A DNA stretch of 14,884 bases from JBILVQ01 sp044370375 (lineage in GTDB: Bacteria > Bacteroidota > Bacteroidia > UBA4408): NCBI GenBank assembly GCA_044370375.1, contig JBILVQ010000057.1, positions 1-14,884 of the forward strand. Direction: 5' to 3'. The position numbers and the translations under genes are program-made. Numbering within the stretch: position 1 is the stretch's first letter; each line of letters begins with the position of its first letter. Under the pieces are notes generated by a model that made no database searches, had not been told where the DNA came from, and saw only the letters and a list, made by a program, of their open reading frames with translations. Of this stretch, positions 1-8,400 are shown in pieces.

Positions 1-1
1 A

Positions 2-118
2 TATGAAACCCATGGATACACCTTCGGCTATTTATCGGGAGGGCGTCAAATCACCGAAAACTTTTATTTCCCTCAGGCAGGGCTTAATTTTCTGGGCTCG
101 GTGCAGTTTAATTTCTAA
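2..118 (+). CDS. C-terminal end of an outer-membrane beta-barrel protein, probably a TonB-dependent receptor (partial)
   Basis: This open frame enters from the left edge and stops at TAA 116-118, leaving 38 codons. It ends in alternating aromatic/polar residues (NFYFPQAGLNFLGSVQFNF) with a terminal Phe. That is the typical last strand of an outer-membrane barrel, where the final aromatic residue is part of the BAM recognition signal. The phrase 'FYFPQAGLNFL' resembles the 'YPxPGRNF' stretch just before the last strand of Bacteroidota TonB-dependent receptors, which import large substrates across the outer membrane. Receptor identity is inferred from this short tail only; another barrel family is possible. 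The start and all diagnostic domains (plug, TonB box) lie outside the window. No hairpin terminator is visible after the stop. Confidence 0.6.
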   Translation, partial: YETHGYTFGYLSGGRQITENFYFPQAGLNFLGSVQFNF

Positions 119-258
119 TTTTTTTTAGGAAAATGCGTGGTTTTAAAACGAGGTTAGGCCGAAAGCACATTACTAATGAAAACCAAAGGATGGAAAAAAA
201 AATTACCAAATGCATGGTGGTAAATTGAAATTTCGTAACATTGGTTAAAATTATGCCC

Positions 259-801
259 ATGAAAAGCAAAGTTCAACGCTTATTGTTTTCGGTCCTTTCT
301 TGTTCATTGATTTTGTTTTCCTTCACCAAGGGAGAAGAAGAAGTTGTACCTGAAACCTTTTTTAAAATCAAAGGAATTGTAAACAGCAATGATAAGAAAC
401 AGGAAGATGTAGTGGTAAGGCTTTTTAAAAGAAATCAAAAAGTTGACTCAACCTACACCAGTAAAAGCGGAAAATTTAATTTTGAACTGGAGAGGAACAC
501 GCATTACATGATTGAGTTGGAAAAATATGGATTTGAAAAATCAAGGGTAAAAGTTGATACCCATCGAAAGGGAGTTAGTGAAGAAAATGAAGGCAATTTT
601 TATGACCTGGCCATTGACATTGAAATCTTCTCGGAAATTACCGACAAAAAAGGGAGCGAGGAGGATAAAGACATTTTGGATTTTCCAATCGCCATGATAG
701 AATATAATGCGAAAGAAGACGCGTTTGTAGCCAATACAAAATATACGAAATACGTGAAAGCTGAAATAAAAAAAATAAAGGGCAATAGTTCCTCAAAATA
801 A
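259..801 (+). CDS. Small exported protein with a carboxypeptidase-regulatory-like (beta-sandwich) domain
   Basis: The product is about 180 residues of unknown specific function. The frame is open from a TTG at 241 and has ATGs at 253 and 259. I chose 259 because it gives a clean export signal: MKSKVQR followed by a hydrophobic core to about residue 23. The Cys at residue 15 lies inside the core and lacks a proper lipobox, so it is probably not a lipoprotein. Residues about 34-95 (KIKGIVNSND..VVVRLFKRNQ..TSKSGKFNFELE..YMIELEKYGFEK) have the pattern of a CarboxypepD_reg-like fold: first strand 'v.G.V', then 'T...G.f.f', then 'Y.l...k.Gy'. This domain is very common in Bacteroidota surface proteins. 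An acidic linker and a tail with 'DFPIAMIEYN' complete it. The next gene, an OmpA-type protein, starts 12 nt after the stop, so the two are probably cotranscribed and may work together at the envelope. Confidence 0.8.
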   Translation: MKSKVQRLLFSVLSCSLILFSFTKGEEEVVPETFFKIKGIVNSNDKKQEDVVVRLFKRNQKVDSTYTSKSGKFNFELERNTHYMIELEKYGFEKSRVKVDTHRKGVSEENEGNFYDLAIDIEIFSEITDKKGSEEDKDILDFPIAMIEYNAKEDAFVANTKYTKYVKAEIKKIKGNSSSK

Positions 802-813
802 CGCATCACCTGA

Positions 814-3120
814 ATGTTCAGCCATTTCAAATCAAACAGGGTAGTTTCCACCCTGCTTTTATTCCTAACAATAAACGCTCACAGTATTTTTGCCCAGGAA
901 AGTTTTACGCTTTATCATATTTCTCCGATTGCACAAAGTCAATACTACAACTTAACCTCGCAACCACTTCATAAAATAAACTTCGGTTTTCCGATTTTAG
1001 GAAGTTTATATTTCGGAGCTAGTAACAGCGGCTTTCGTTATTCTGATCTCATCAGAAAAACTGTCGATGATTCATTGTTTTTTGACATGGACAATGCTTT
1101 GTCGAAACTAGAAAAAACCAATTATTTAGGGTCAAATTTTGAAATGGACATTTTATCCTTCGGGATTAAATTCAACAATAGTTTTTTAAACTTTTCGGTA
1201 AAGGAACATGGGCGGCTAATGCTTCGCTATCCAAAAGATTTGGTAGATTTTGTATGGAATGGAAATGGCCCCACCTTGGGCCAAAAAATGAATTTAAACC
1301 TTGGCTTAGAAATGATGCACTACCGAAGTTATGGTGTGTCATTTAACCATGAGTTTCAGGAAAAATTTGGGTTAGGCATCGGTGTGAAATATTTATACGG
1401 AATGGAAAACATCCATACGGAACGGAGTAATATCAGCATTACCACCAACCCTAGCGATTATGCAATAACCGCCAATTCAGACATTCTGTTAAACACCTCT
1501 GGAATTACGCAAGGTTCTTATGTTGAAGGGGAACTTGGAAGGTATTTATTTGGCAAAAAAAATACGGGTTTTGCTGCAGATTTCGGGGCTCATTACAAAC
1601 CCATTGAAAATTTAAAAATTAGCTTAAGTGTATTAGATATTGGAGGAATTACCTGGCGAAGTAATATCAGAAGTTATGAAAGCGTGAACCCTAATGCTAA
1701 TTACACTTTCAGGGGATTAAACTTGGGTGATCTGATTAACGATACTACCACCATTAACGATGCTTTTAATCAAACACTGGATTCTATTTATAATAATTTC
1801 AGGATTGATACCAACAGTGCCAAATATCGCACACGATTGTCGCCACAGGTTTACCTTGGCGGTATTTATCAGTTAAATGAAACCTTTGCTCCCGGGATTC
1901 TATTTTACGGGCAATTCTTTGACGGAAATGTTCATCCGGCGGTAAGCGTATCGATGAATATGCACTTAACAAGAATGTGGCATTTGTCGGCCAGTTATTC
2001 CATCTACAACAGGAGCGCTACCAATTTAGGACTCGGTACATCAATAAACACATGGGGCGGCACTCAGTTTTATCTGGTCTCGGACAATGTCCTAGGAGCC
2101 ATTTTTCCTCAAAATGCAAAAACAGTTAACATTCGTTTTGGGATCAATTTGCGCTTTGGAACAGACCCCTATCGTGATGATGAAGATGATGATGGGGTAC
2201 CCGACCATGAGGATAAGTGCCCAAGACTTGCCGGGCTTCCTGAATTGCGTGGTTGTCCTGATTCAGATGGAGATAAAATTAGCGACAATGAAGACAACTG
2301 CCCGAACGAACCTGGGTTAGCAAAATTTCAGGGGTGTCCGGATAAGGATGGAGACAACATCATTGACAAGTTTGATGAGTGCCCTGAAATTCCCGGAACG
2401 ATGCGATTTAAAGGATGTCCGGACAAAGACAATGATGGTATTAAAGATGTTGATGATGATTGTCCGGATATCAAAGGTCTGGCGGAATTTAAAGGCTGTC
2501 CGGATACCGATGGCGATGGAATTAAAGACGCTGAGGATGCATGTCCGGATCAATTTGGCAACAAAGATCAAAAAGGTTGTCCGAATGATAAGGATCAGGA
2601 TGGTATTCCGGATTTGGATGATAAATGCCCTGACGAAGCAGGGACAAAAATCAACGGAGGTTGTCCGGACAAGGATACCGATGGAGATGGTATTCTGGAT
2701 CGTGATGATAACTGTCCGCAGTTAAAAGGAAAAGCTGATCAAAAAGGCTGTCCAGAAATTAGTAAAGAAATTCTGGATAAAGTAGCCTCTTCTTCGGCTC
2801 AAATAAAATTTGAGAACGGTAAAGATCAATTGCTTACCAGTTCTTATAGTGCATTGGAGGAGATTTCCAAAGTACTTAAATCTCATCCCGAACTAAAAAT
2901 AATTGTTGAATCACACACCGGAATGGAAGGCAATGAATCCTTCAATATGACACTTTCAAAAGACAGAGGCAATGCCATTGTAAATTATTTTAAGTTGCGC
3001 AACATCGATTTGAGCAGAATAAAAATGGAGGCATTTGGTTCTGAAAAACCAATTGCCGACAATAATACCGAGGCAGGCAAAAAAGCTAACAGCAGAACCG
3101 TTGTTGTGCTTCAATACTAG
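814..3120 (+). CDS. DUF5723/OmpA-family outer-membrane protein with seven TSP type-3 repeats
   Basis: The product is 768 residues and likely links the outer membrane to peptidoglycan. Residues 1-28 are a signal peptide (cleavage after IFA, before QESF). Residues about 29-450 form a strand-rich region rich in Gly and aromatics that resembles DUF5723, a predicted barrel. Residues 455-647 hold seven thrombospondin type-3 repeats of the pattern D.D.DGI.D..D.CP......GCP, which bind calcium. Residues about 655-768 are an OmpA C-terminal domain, recognisable by the 'N..LS..R' helix and the tail motif 'PIADNNTEAGKKANSR'. The wall-binding loop reads SHTG instead of the usual GHTD, so the Asp that contacts diaminopimelate is Gly703, while the partner Arg718 is kept. 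The gene starts 12 nt after the previous one and is followed by the thioredoxin gene 17 nt later. Family assignment is secure; any specific role is inferred. Confidence 0.92.
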   Translation: MFSHFKSNRVVSTLLLFLTINAHSIFAQESFTLYHISPIAQSQYYNLTSQPLHKINFGFPILGSLYFGASNSGFRYSDLIRKTVDDSLFFDMDNALSKLEKTNYLGSNFEMDILSFGIKFNNSFLNFSVKEHGRLMLRYPKDLVDFVWNGNGPTLGQKMNLNLGLEMMHYRSYGVSFNHEFQEKFGLGIGVKYLYGMENIHTERSNISITTNPSDYAITANSDILLNTSGITQGSYVEGELGRYLFGKKNTGFAADFGAHYKPIENLKISLSVLDIGGITWRSNIRSYESVNPNANYTFRGLNLGDLINDTTTINDAFNQTLDSIYNNFRIDTNSAKYRTRLSPQVYLGGIYQLNETFAPGILFYGQFFDGNVHPAVSVSMNMHLTRMWHLSASYSIYNRSATNLGLGTSINTWGGTQFYLVSDNVLGAIFPQNAKTVNIRFGINLRFGTDPYRDDEDDDGVPDHEDKCPRLAGLPELRGCPDSDGDKISDNEDNCPNEPGLAKFQGCPDKDGDNIIDKFDECPEIPGTMRFKGCPDKDNDGIKDVDDDCPDIKGLAEFKGCPDTDGDGIKDAEDACPDQFGNKDQKGCPNDKDQDGIPDLDDKCPDEAGTKINGGCPDKDTDGDGILDRDDNCPQLKGKADQKGCPEISKEILDKVASSSAQIKFENGKDQLLTSSYSALEEISKVLKSHPELKIIVESHTGMEGNESFNMTLSKDRGNAIVNYFKLRNIDLSRIKMEAFGSEKPIADNNTEAGKKANSRTVVVLQY
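2176..2754 (+). repeat. Seven tandem TSP type-3 (calcium-binding) repeat units within the OmpA-type gene
   Basis: There are seven consecutive in-frame units of about 27-29 codons, each with an Asp-rich loop (D.DGDGI.D..D.CP) ending in GCP. Each unit carries two cysteines, as expected of TSP3 repeats with disulfides and bound calcium. The DNA is diverged between units: the spacing and Cys-Pro pattern are kept but third positions vary. This points to an old protein repeat under selection rather than a recent tandem duplication. Unit 6 has one extra residue and unit 7 two relative to units 2-5. Confidence 0.9.
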
Positions 3121-3137
3121 TCCGTGTAAATTAAATC

Positions 3138-3623
3138 ATGGCAAGTATTTTTTTTCTGCTGATTTATTTGCTTGGCGGTGGCGGTGAAAGGCATGTAAGG
3201 ATAGAAAAAATCAACCATTTGGAACGGCTGCTTCAAAACAAATCAGATACAACCTTTGTTATTAATTTTTGGGCCACCTGGTGCAAACCCTGCGTTGAGG
3301 AACTACCTGTTTTTGATAGTGTTTTGAGGTATTACCCAACAGAAAAAGTGAGCCTAATTTTGGTTAGTCTGGATTTTAAAAGCCAATATTCAACCCGTTT
3401 GATTCCGTTTATCAATAAAAACAATCCTTTACCGGAGGTTTTTTTGTTGGATGAACCAGATTATAACACATGGATTGAAAAGGTAGATAAAAGCTGGTCA
3501 GGCGCGATACCTGCTACCCTTATTTTTAACGGGCAAACCGGCCGAAGATACTTTTTTGAAAAAACACTTAACCAACAGGAAATAAAAACAACCATTGAAT
3601 TGGTTAAAAAAACTTCACCATGA
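3138..3623 (+). CDS. Periplasmic TlpA-like thioredoxin-fold protein (WCKPC active site)
   Basis: The product is 161 residues and a likely periplasmic thiol-disulfide reductase. Residues 4-12 form a short hydrophobic stretch followed by GGGG, which could be a weak signal peptide or membrane anchor; it lacks basic residues at the N-terminus. The start is fixed by an in-frame stop (TAA) only 6 nt upstream of the ATG. The thioredoxin core follows, with 'NFWATWCKPC' (Cys49 and Cys52 as the redox pair), then 'EELPVFD', a strand 'VSLILVSLD', and 'GAIPATLIF' carrying the cis-Pro that faces the active site. This pattern matches TlpA/ResA/AhpC-TSA-like proteins. Substrates in such families include apocytochromes and exported Cys proteins; the substrate here is unknown. 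Its stop overlaps the start of the next gene by 4 nt (ATGA), indicating translational coupling. Confidence 0.88.
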   Translation: MASIFFLLIYLLGGGGERHVRIEKINHLERLLQNKSDTTFVINFWATWCKPCVEELPVFDSVLRYYPTEKVSLILVSLDFKSQYSTRLIPFINKNNPLPEVFLLDEPDYNTWIEKVDKSWSGAIPATLIFNGQTGRRYFFEKTLNQQEIKTTIELVKKTSP

Positions 3624-4249
3624 AAACTTTGCTTTTGTATTTATTTATTTTTTTCAGCCATGGTTTTGACTCACAGCAGACGGCCGAAAAAAAGGTTTCA
3701 GGCTACCAACCGGGCGAACGCGCAGCCAATTTCCAACTAAAAAACACGGAAGGAAAAATGGTATCTTTAAACGATTTTCAAAAGGAAAAGGGAATTGTTT
3801 TGATTTTTACTTGCAATCATTGTCCTTTTTCAATTGCCTATGAGGACAGAATTATTGAATTGCATGAGAAGTATGCAGGATTAGGATATCCAGTTGTGGC
3901 GATTAACCCCAACGATGCGCAATCTTATCCTGATGATTCCTACGAAAAAATGGTTATAAGGGCAAAGGAAAAAAAATTCCCTTTTCATTATTTGCATGAT
4001 GAAACGCAAGAAATAGCTAAAACATACGGTGCAACAAGAACACCCCATGTTTATATACTTCAGAAAAAAGGGGCTGACTTTGAAGTGGCATACATTGGGG
4101 CAATAGATGATAATACGGACAATCCGGCCGAAGTCAAAAAAAGGTATGTAAGGGAAGCATTAGACCAATTGCTGGCAGGAAACAAGCCGGAACCAAACCT
4201 GACCAAAGCGATAGGTTGCAGTATCAAATGGAAAAAGACCGGAAACTGA
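3620..4249 (+). CDS. Exported redoxin/AhpC-TSA-family protein with CNHC motif and conserved C-terminal Cys
   Basis: The product is 209 residues. Residues 1-18 are hydrophobic and act as an export signal. The redoxin fold follows: 'YQPGERAANFQLKNTEGKMVSLNDF', then strand 'GIVLIFTCNHCPFSIAYEDRI' with Cys65-x-x-Cys68, then 'YPVVAINPND', 'YGATRTPHVYIL' (cis-Pro loop) and a helix. The chain ends in 'AIGCSIKWK', where Cys200 could act as a resolving cysteine. The family is usually annotated as thioredoxin or redoxin domain protein. The CxxCP motif also recalls SCO-type copper proteins, but I do not see their full metal site with confidence. It overlaps the preceding TlpA-like gene by 4 nt, so the two thiol proteins are made together. 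The exact reaction (peroxide reduction or disulfide exchange) cannot be decided from sequence. Confidence 0.85.
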   Translation: MKTLLLYLFIFFSHGFDSQQTAEKKVSGYQPGERAANFQLKNTEGKMVSLNDFQKEKGIVLIFTCNHCPFSIAYEDRIIELHEKYAGLGYPVVAINPNDAQSYPDDSYEKMVIRAKEKKFPFHYLHDETQEIAKTYGATRTPHVYILQKKGADFEVAYIGAIDDNTDNPAEVKKRYVREALDQLLAGNKPEPNLTKAIGCSIKWKKTGN

Positions 4250-4312
4250 GAGAATCGGGCAAAAAAGATTCTATTTCTCGATTAACAAAATAACCTTTCC
4301 CAAGAAAAGCGG

Positions 4313-4330
4313 TTGAATTATCCAATTCAA
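4313..4330. promoter_or_regulatory. Perfect palindrome over the -33 element (possible operator)
   Basis: TTGAATTATCCAATTCAA has two exact 7-nt arms around a 4-nt centre. It overlaps the -33 TTG and part of the spacer of the promoter, which is where a dimeric regulator could block or recruit RNA polymerase. A regulatory role is inferred; a chance AT-rich palindrome is possible. Confidence 0.4.
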
Positions 4331-4343
4331 AACAATAAGTTTG
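4313..4343 (+). promoter_or_regulatory. Bacteroidota-type promoter for the PorV/PorQ-like gene
   Basis: TTG at 4313-4315 (-33 element), a 20-nt spacer and TAAGTTTG at 4336-4343 (exact TAnnTTTG -7 box) match the published Bacteroides housekeeping promoter in both motifs and spacing. Transcription would start near 4348, leaving a leader of about 20 nt before the ATG at 4367. The -33 element overlaps a palindrome. The same TTG can be read as an upstream start codon, but the promoter interpretation argues against that. Confidence 0.7.
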
Positions 4344-4366
4344 CGCTCGTATCGTTAGGTTTGCTG

Positions 4367-5440
4367 ATGCATAAATCTGCTATTTTCCTTTTTTGTTTTG
4401 CTTTAACAGTGTCTCAATCCCTGCATGCACAGGTTTTGAAATACAGCAATGAGTTTTTATCCATTGGTGTAGGTTCAAGGGCATTGGGCATGGGGCAGGC
4501 TGTTGCTGCCTCCACAGACGATGTTAGTTCAGGCTATTGGAACCCGGCAGGATTGGGTAGGCTAAAAAGTCCTTTACAGGCAACTTTTATGCATTCGGAA
4601 TATTTCGCAGGCATTGCCAAATACGATTATGGAGCAGTGGCAAAAACCATCGACAGCAGTTCTGCTTTTGCATTCAGCATTGTAAGGTTTGGTGTAGATG
4701 ATATTCCTAACACCATCAATTTAATCAATAGCAACGGACAGATCGACTACTCAAAAATAACACGATTTTCTGCTCAGGATTATGGTTTTTTCCTAAGTTA
4801 TGGAAGAAAACTTAAGATTAAAGGATTACAAGTAGGTGGTAGTTTCAAAATTGTACGAAGAACGATTGGTGATTTTGCAGGGTCTTGGGGTGTTGGATTG
4901 GATGGAGGTCTTCAATATCAAAAAAACAATTGGCAATTCGGATTTATGGGCAGAGACATTAGCACGACCATTAACGCCTGGAGTTACAATTTGGATGAGA
5001 GAACCAAAGAAGTTTTCACACAAACCGGCAATGAAATTCCAGTCAACTCTACCGAGATAACCGCTCCCAAACTTGTTTTTGCAGCAGGAAGGAGTTTTCA
5101 TTTTAAAAAATTCAGTGCTTACCTTGAAGCCAATGCCAATGTAACCACAGACGGCTACCGGAATACACTTATAAAATCAAAAACGGTAAGTGTTGACCCG
5201 CAGGTGGGTTTGGAATTAAGCTACAGTGATATTGTAAGGGTAAGAGGTGGTATCAACAACATACAGGAGGTGCGTGATAATGGCCAAAAAGAGATGGTTG
5301 TACAACCTAATTTCGGCCTGGGAGTCAGAATTTTTAACGTTTACCTGGATTACGCCCTAACCAATGTTGGGGAAACAACGGGATTGCTTTCTCATGTTTT
5401 TTCTTTGAAATTTCACTTCCAACCTAAACAGGTTAAGTGA
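4367..5440 (+). CDS. PorV/PorQ-family outer-membrane beta-barrel protein
   Basis: The product is about 357 residues. I chose ATG 4367 rather than the open TTG at 4313 because it directly yields a signal peptide (MHKSAIFLFCFALTVSQSLHA, cleaved before QVLKYS) and because a promoter occupies the upstream stretch. The mature N-terminus 'EFLSIGVGSRALGMGQAVAASTDDVSSGYWNPAGL' is the family signature (GaRa.GMG.a..a..dd....wNPAgl) of PorV/PorQ and FadL-like barrels. The rest is alternating strands of an outer-membrane barrel. Canonical PorV, the T9SS shuttle that carries cargo to the PorU sortase, has a more PorV-specific N-terminus ('PDARxGGMGD..'), so I regard this as a paralogue. Its position just upstream of a PorU-type sortase suggests that it is the barrel partner of that sortase. 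The spacer to the sortase is 22 nt. Confidence 0.82.
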   Translation: MHKSAIFLFCFALTVSQSLHAQVLKYSNEFLSIGVGSRALGMGQAVAASTDDVSSGYWNPAGLGRLKSPLQATFMHSEYFAGIAKYDYGAVAKTIDSSSAFAFSIVRFGVDDIPNTINLINSNGQIDYSKITRFSAQDYGFFLSYGRKLKIKGLQVGGSFKIVRRTIGDFAGSWGVGLDGGLQYQKNNWQFGFMGRDISTTINAWSYNLDERTKEVFTQTGNEIPVNSTEITAPKLVFAAGRSFHFKKFSAYLEANANVTTDGYRNTLIKSKTVSVDPQVGLELSYSDIVRVRGGINNIQEVRDNGQKEMVVQPNFGLGVRIFNVYLDYALTNVGETTGLLSHVFSLKFHFQPKQVK

Positions 5441-5449
5441 TTGCATTGT

Positions 5450-5457
5450 TACCTTTG
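5450..5457 (+). promoter_or_regulatory. -7 box (TACCTTTG) directly in front of the sortase gene
   Basis: TACCTTTG matches TAnnTTTG exactly and ends 5 nt before the ATG at 5463. The transcript would be leaderless or nearly so. No clear TTG is seen at the -33 distance. The box lies in the 22-nt gap after the PorV/PorQ-like stop, so the sortase may be both read through and independently initiated. Confidence 0.5.
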
Positions 5458-5462
5458 CAGTA

Positions 5463-8400
5463 ATGGCAAGGAAACATTCTACCATAATTTTCTTTTTCGC
5501 TCTGCTGCTATTAAACACCTGCGGTGGATTGCAGGCGCAATCAATAGTTCAGGCAAATTCATGGATTAACTACACACAGAACTACTATAAATTTCAGATT
5601 CATCAAGACGGGGTTTACCGGATTGGTTATAGCGCCTTGAATAGCTCAGGGATTCAGGTTGCAACTATAGATCCACGGAACTTCCAATTATTCGCAAGAG
5701 GCAGAGAAGTCCCCATATACATAGAAGGAGAATCGGACGGAGTTTTTAATACAGGCGACTTCATTGAGTTTTTGGGATTTAAAAATGATGGCTGGTTAGA
5801 TTCTGCAGTATATGATACTGCTCAAAATATTGGCAATCCCTATGTTAGTCTATTCAACGATACAGCCACATATTTTTTAACCTGGAACAATTCACTTTTC
5901 AATCTAAGGATGTTGCCGGAAACAGACACGGTAAATTTTAATCAATATCAAAGTGAAACCTTTTGCTTCAGAGAATCGGTTAATATATACAAAAACGAAT
6001 ATTATGCAGGAAAAACAAGCAGTATTGCTACCACAGATCCTGAGTATTCGGCCTGTGAAGGTTGGAGTAGCACCAATTATACTTTTAGCGCTGGCAGAAC
6101 AGAATTATTGGTTTCGAGAAATGCATACATCGGTGGACCTAATGCGGTGTTAACTGCTGCGGTTTGGGGAGCATCCCAAAGTTTAAGTTTTCCTAATGAT
6201 CAGCGGGTAATCGTTAATCAGGGAACCGCTGCCGGGCCGGTTTTGGCAGACATCATTTTTGACGGGTACCAAAAAGTGAATCTACAGATTCAGGTTTCGC
6301 CATCAAATTTGGGTTCGCCCTTAAGTACCTTTTATTTCCAAAGTGTAAACACCGGCACCGGACATCTTTGCTATCAAACGATACCCTTCATTCGTCTAAA
6401 ATATGCCCATACTTTTGATTTCGAAAATCAGGATCAATTCATTTTTACCCTGCCGGTAAATGTAAGCCAATTAAAGTCTGAAATTGAATTTCAAAATCTT
6501 GGAGGAACCGGCAATATTATCTGCTATGATTTAACCAACCGTAAAAAGTTGCCGGTAGTTGCCAACGGCAGTGGATATCGTTTTTTAAGTCCTAATTTGG
6601 GCAATGAAAAAAAAATCATTGTGTTCAGAAGTTCGATTATTCAGAATATTACACAATTAAACATCATTGGCAACAATGGTTTTTTCACCAATTATCAAAA
6701 CGATCTTGCAACCGCTGATTTTCTATTGGTGTATCATCCTGCATTACAAAGTTCAGTTCAATCTTACGCCAACTACAAAACTCAAAAAGGCTTTAACGTT
6801 TTAACGGCTAACATCGATCAATTATATGACCAGTATGGCTATGGGATCAAAAAGCATCCGTTATCAATTAGAAATTTTGCTGCATCGGCTAAAGGCGCTT
6901 TTACCGGAAACACACAGCAGTATCTATTGCTTGCAGGAAAGGCAATTACTCCGGAGTTAAACAGAAATAATCCGCAATACTTTGCCGAAACCCTTGTACC
7001 CACCATGGGATTTCCTGCCTCCGATAATTTGCTAACCACCAAAATTCCGGGCACTACGGGCTATGAAACAGGCATTCCACTGGGTAGAATTGCTGCAAAA
7101 AACGCTTCGGAGTTAAATGCCTATTTACAAAAGCTGATACAATTTGAAAACAATTCGAATGATTTATGGACAAAGAAAATCATACATTTTGCAGGAGGAT
7201 TTGATGCTCCTTCACAGAATCAGTTAAAGTATTATTTACAGCAATATGAAAATTTACTGGAAGATACTTTGTTTGGTGGACAAGTAACAACCTTCTCAAA
7301 AACCTCTACAGCCCCAATTCAAATCACGGCATCCGATTCTATTAAAAATTTGATTGAATCAGGAATTGCCATTATGAATTTTTTCGGACATGCGGCGGGC
7401 AGTGGATTTGATCAGAACATTGATGATCCTTCGGTATATAATTGGAATGGAAAATATCCTTTACTGGTTGCCAATTCATGTTTTGTAGGAAACCTGCATT
7501 TGCCATTGGGAACCTATATCTCTGCCTCAGAAAATTACACCCTCTCACCGAATGTTGGCACGATTGGATTTTTAGCGCAAGTGGGTTCTGGATTACCTCC
7601 GGTTTTGTTTACCTACACCCATTCATTTTACAAAAAATTAGGACGTGAATTTTACGGAGAAGGAATTGGCAAATGCATGCAGGAGGCGGTAAAAGAGGTT
7701 CAAGTTAACTCATATGATTTATTGAAAGAAACTTGTTTGGAAATGACATTGCATGGAGACCCCTCCATACGTTTATTTCCCAAACCTTTGCCTGATTACC
7801 GATTAACAGCACCTAATGTTTTCACCACTCCTGCAACACTTACCTCTGCGGTAGATTCCTTTGTTGTGAATGTTATCGTGGATAATATCGGACGGGCAAT
7901 AAATGACAGCATCTTGCTTGAGGCGAAAAGATTTTTACCGGATGGAAGCCTAGATCAAACAGTCATCAAGGTATTGAAAGCAACCTACTTTCAGGATACA
8001 ATTCAATTCAAACTAGCAACCAAACCATCGCAAGGAGCAGGCATAAATTTGATGGAATTATACATTGACGCCACCAATAAAGTATTTGAATTAAGTGAAA
8101 GCAATAATAAAATCAGCCTTCAATTTTTTATCAGAGCAGAAGACATCAATCCTATTTATCCTTATGAATATGCTATTGTTCCTGAATCGAAAGTAATTTT
8201 AAAGGGCAGCACATCGAACCCGTTAGCTCCATTAAGAAATTATAAATTTCAGATTGACACCAACGATTCTTTTCTAAATCCACTCGCAACCGCCAATATA
8301 TCTTGGTTAGGAGGTGTTGTGGAATGGGAGGTGCCTTTTCTTTTATCAGACAGTGTGGTCTATTATTGGAGGGTTGGATTAGACACCTTGATAAATGGTG

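Noticed and set aside
133..228. 31-codon ORF (basic product) in the intergenic space before the first full gene, with an AGGA a few bases upstream
   Set aside because: It has no recognisable motif or signal, and an ORF of this length is expected by chance. The 119-258 gap otherwise shows only AT-rich sequence and a poor TAACATTG box at 236-243 with no -33 partner.
2348..2725. Second open frame of 125 codons inside the TSP3 repeats
   Set aside because: It is an out-of-frame reading of the Asp/Gly-rich repeats, which repeat their codon pattern and so keep alternative frames open.
4248..4283. Possible hairpin terminator after the redoxin gene (AGAATC/GATTCT with a 10-nt loop, plus an alternative GAGAA/TTCTC pairing)
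   Set aside because: The stems are only 5-6 bp, AT-rich and not followed by a T-run, so they are not a credible intrinsic terminator.
4313..4366. TTG-initiated 18-residue N-terminal extension of the PorV/PorQ-like protein
   Set aside because: It would place a polar segment before an otherwise perfect signal peptide, and it overlaps the -33 and -7 boxes, so the ATG at 4367 is preferred.
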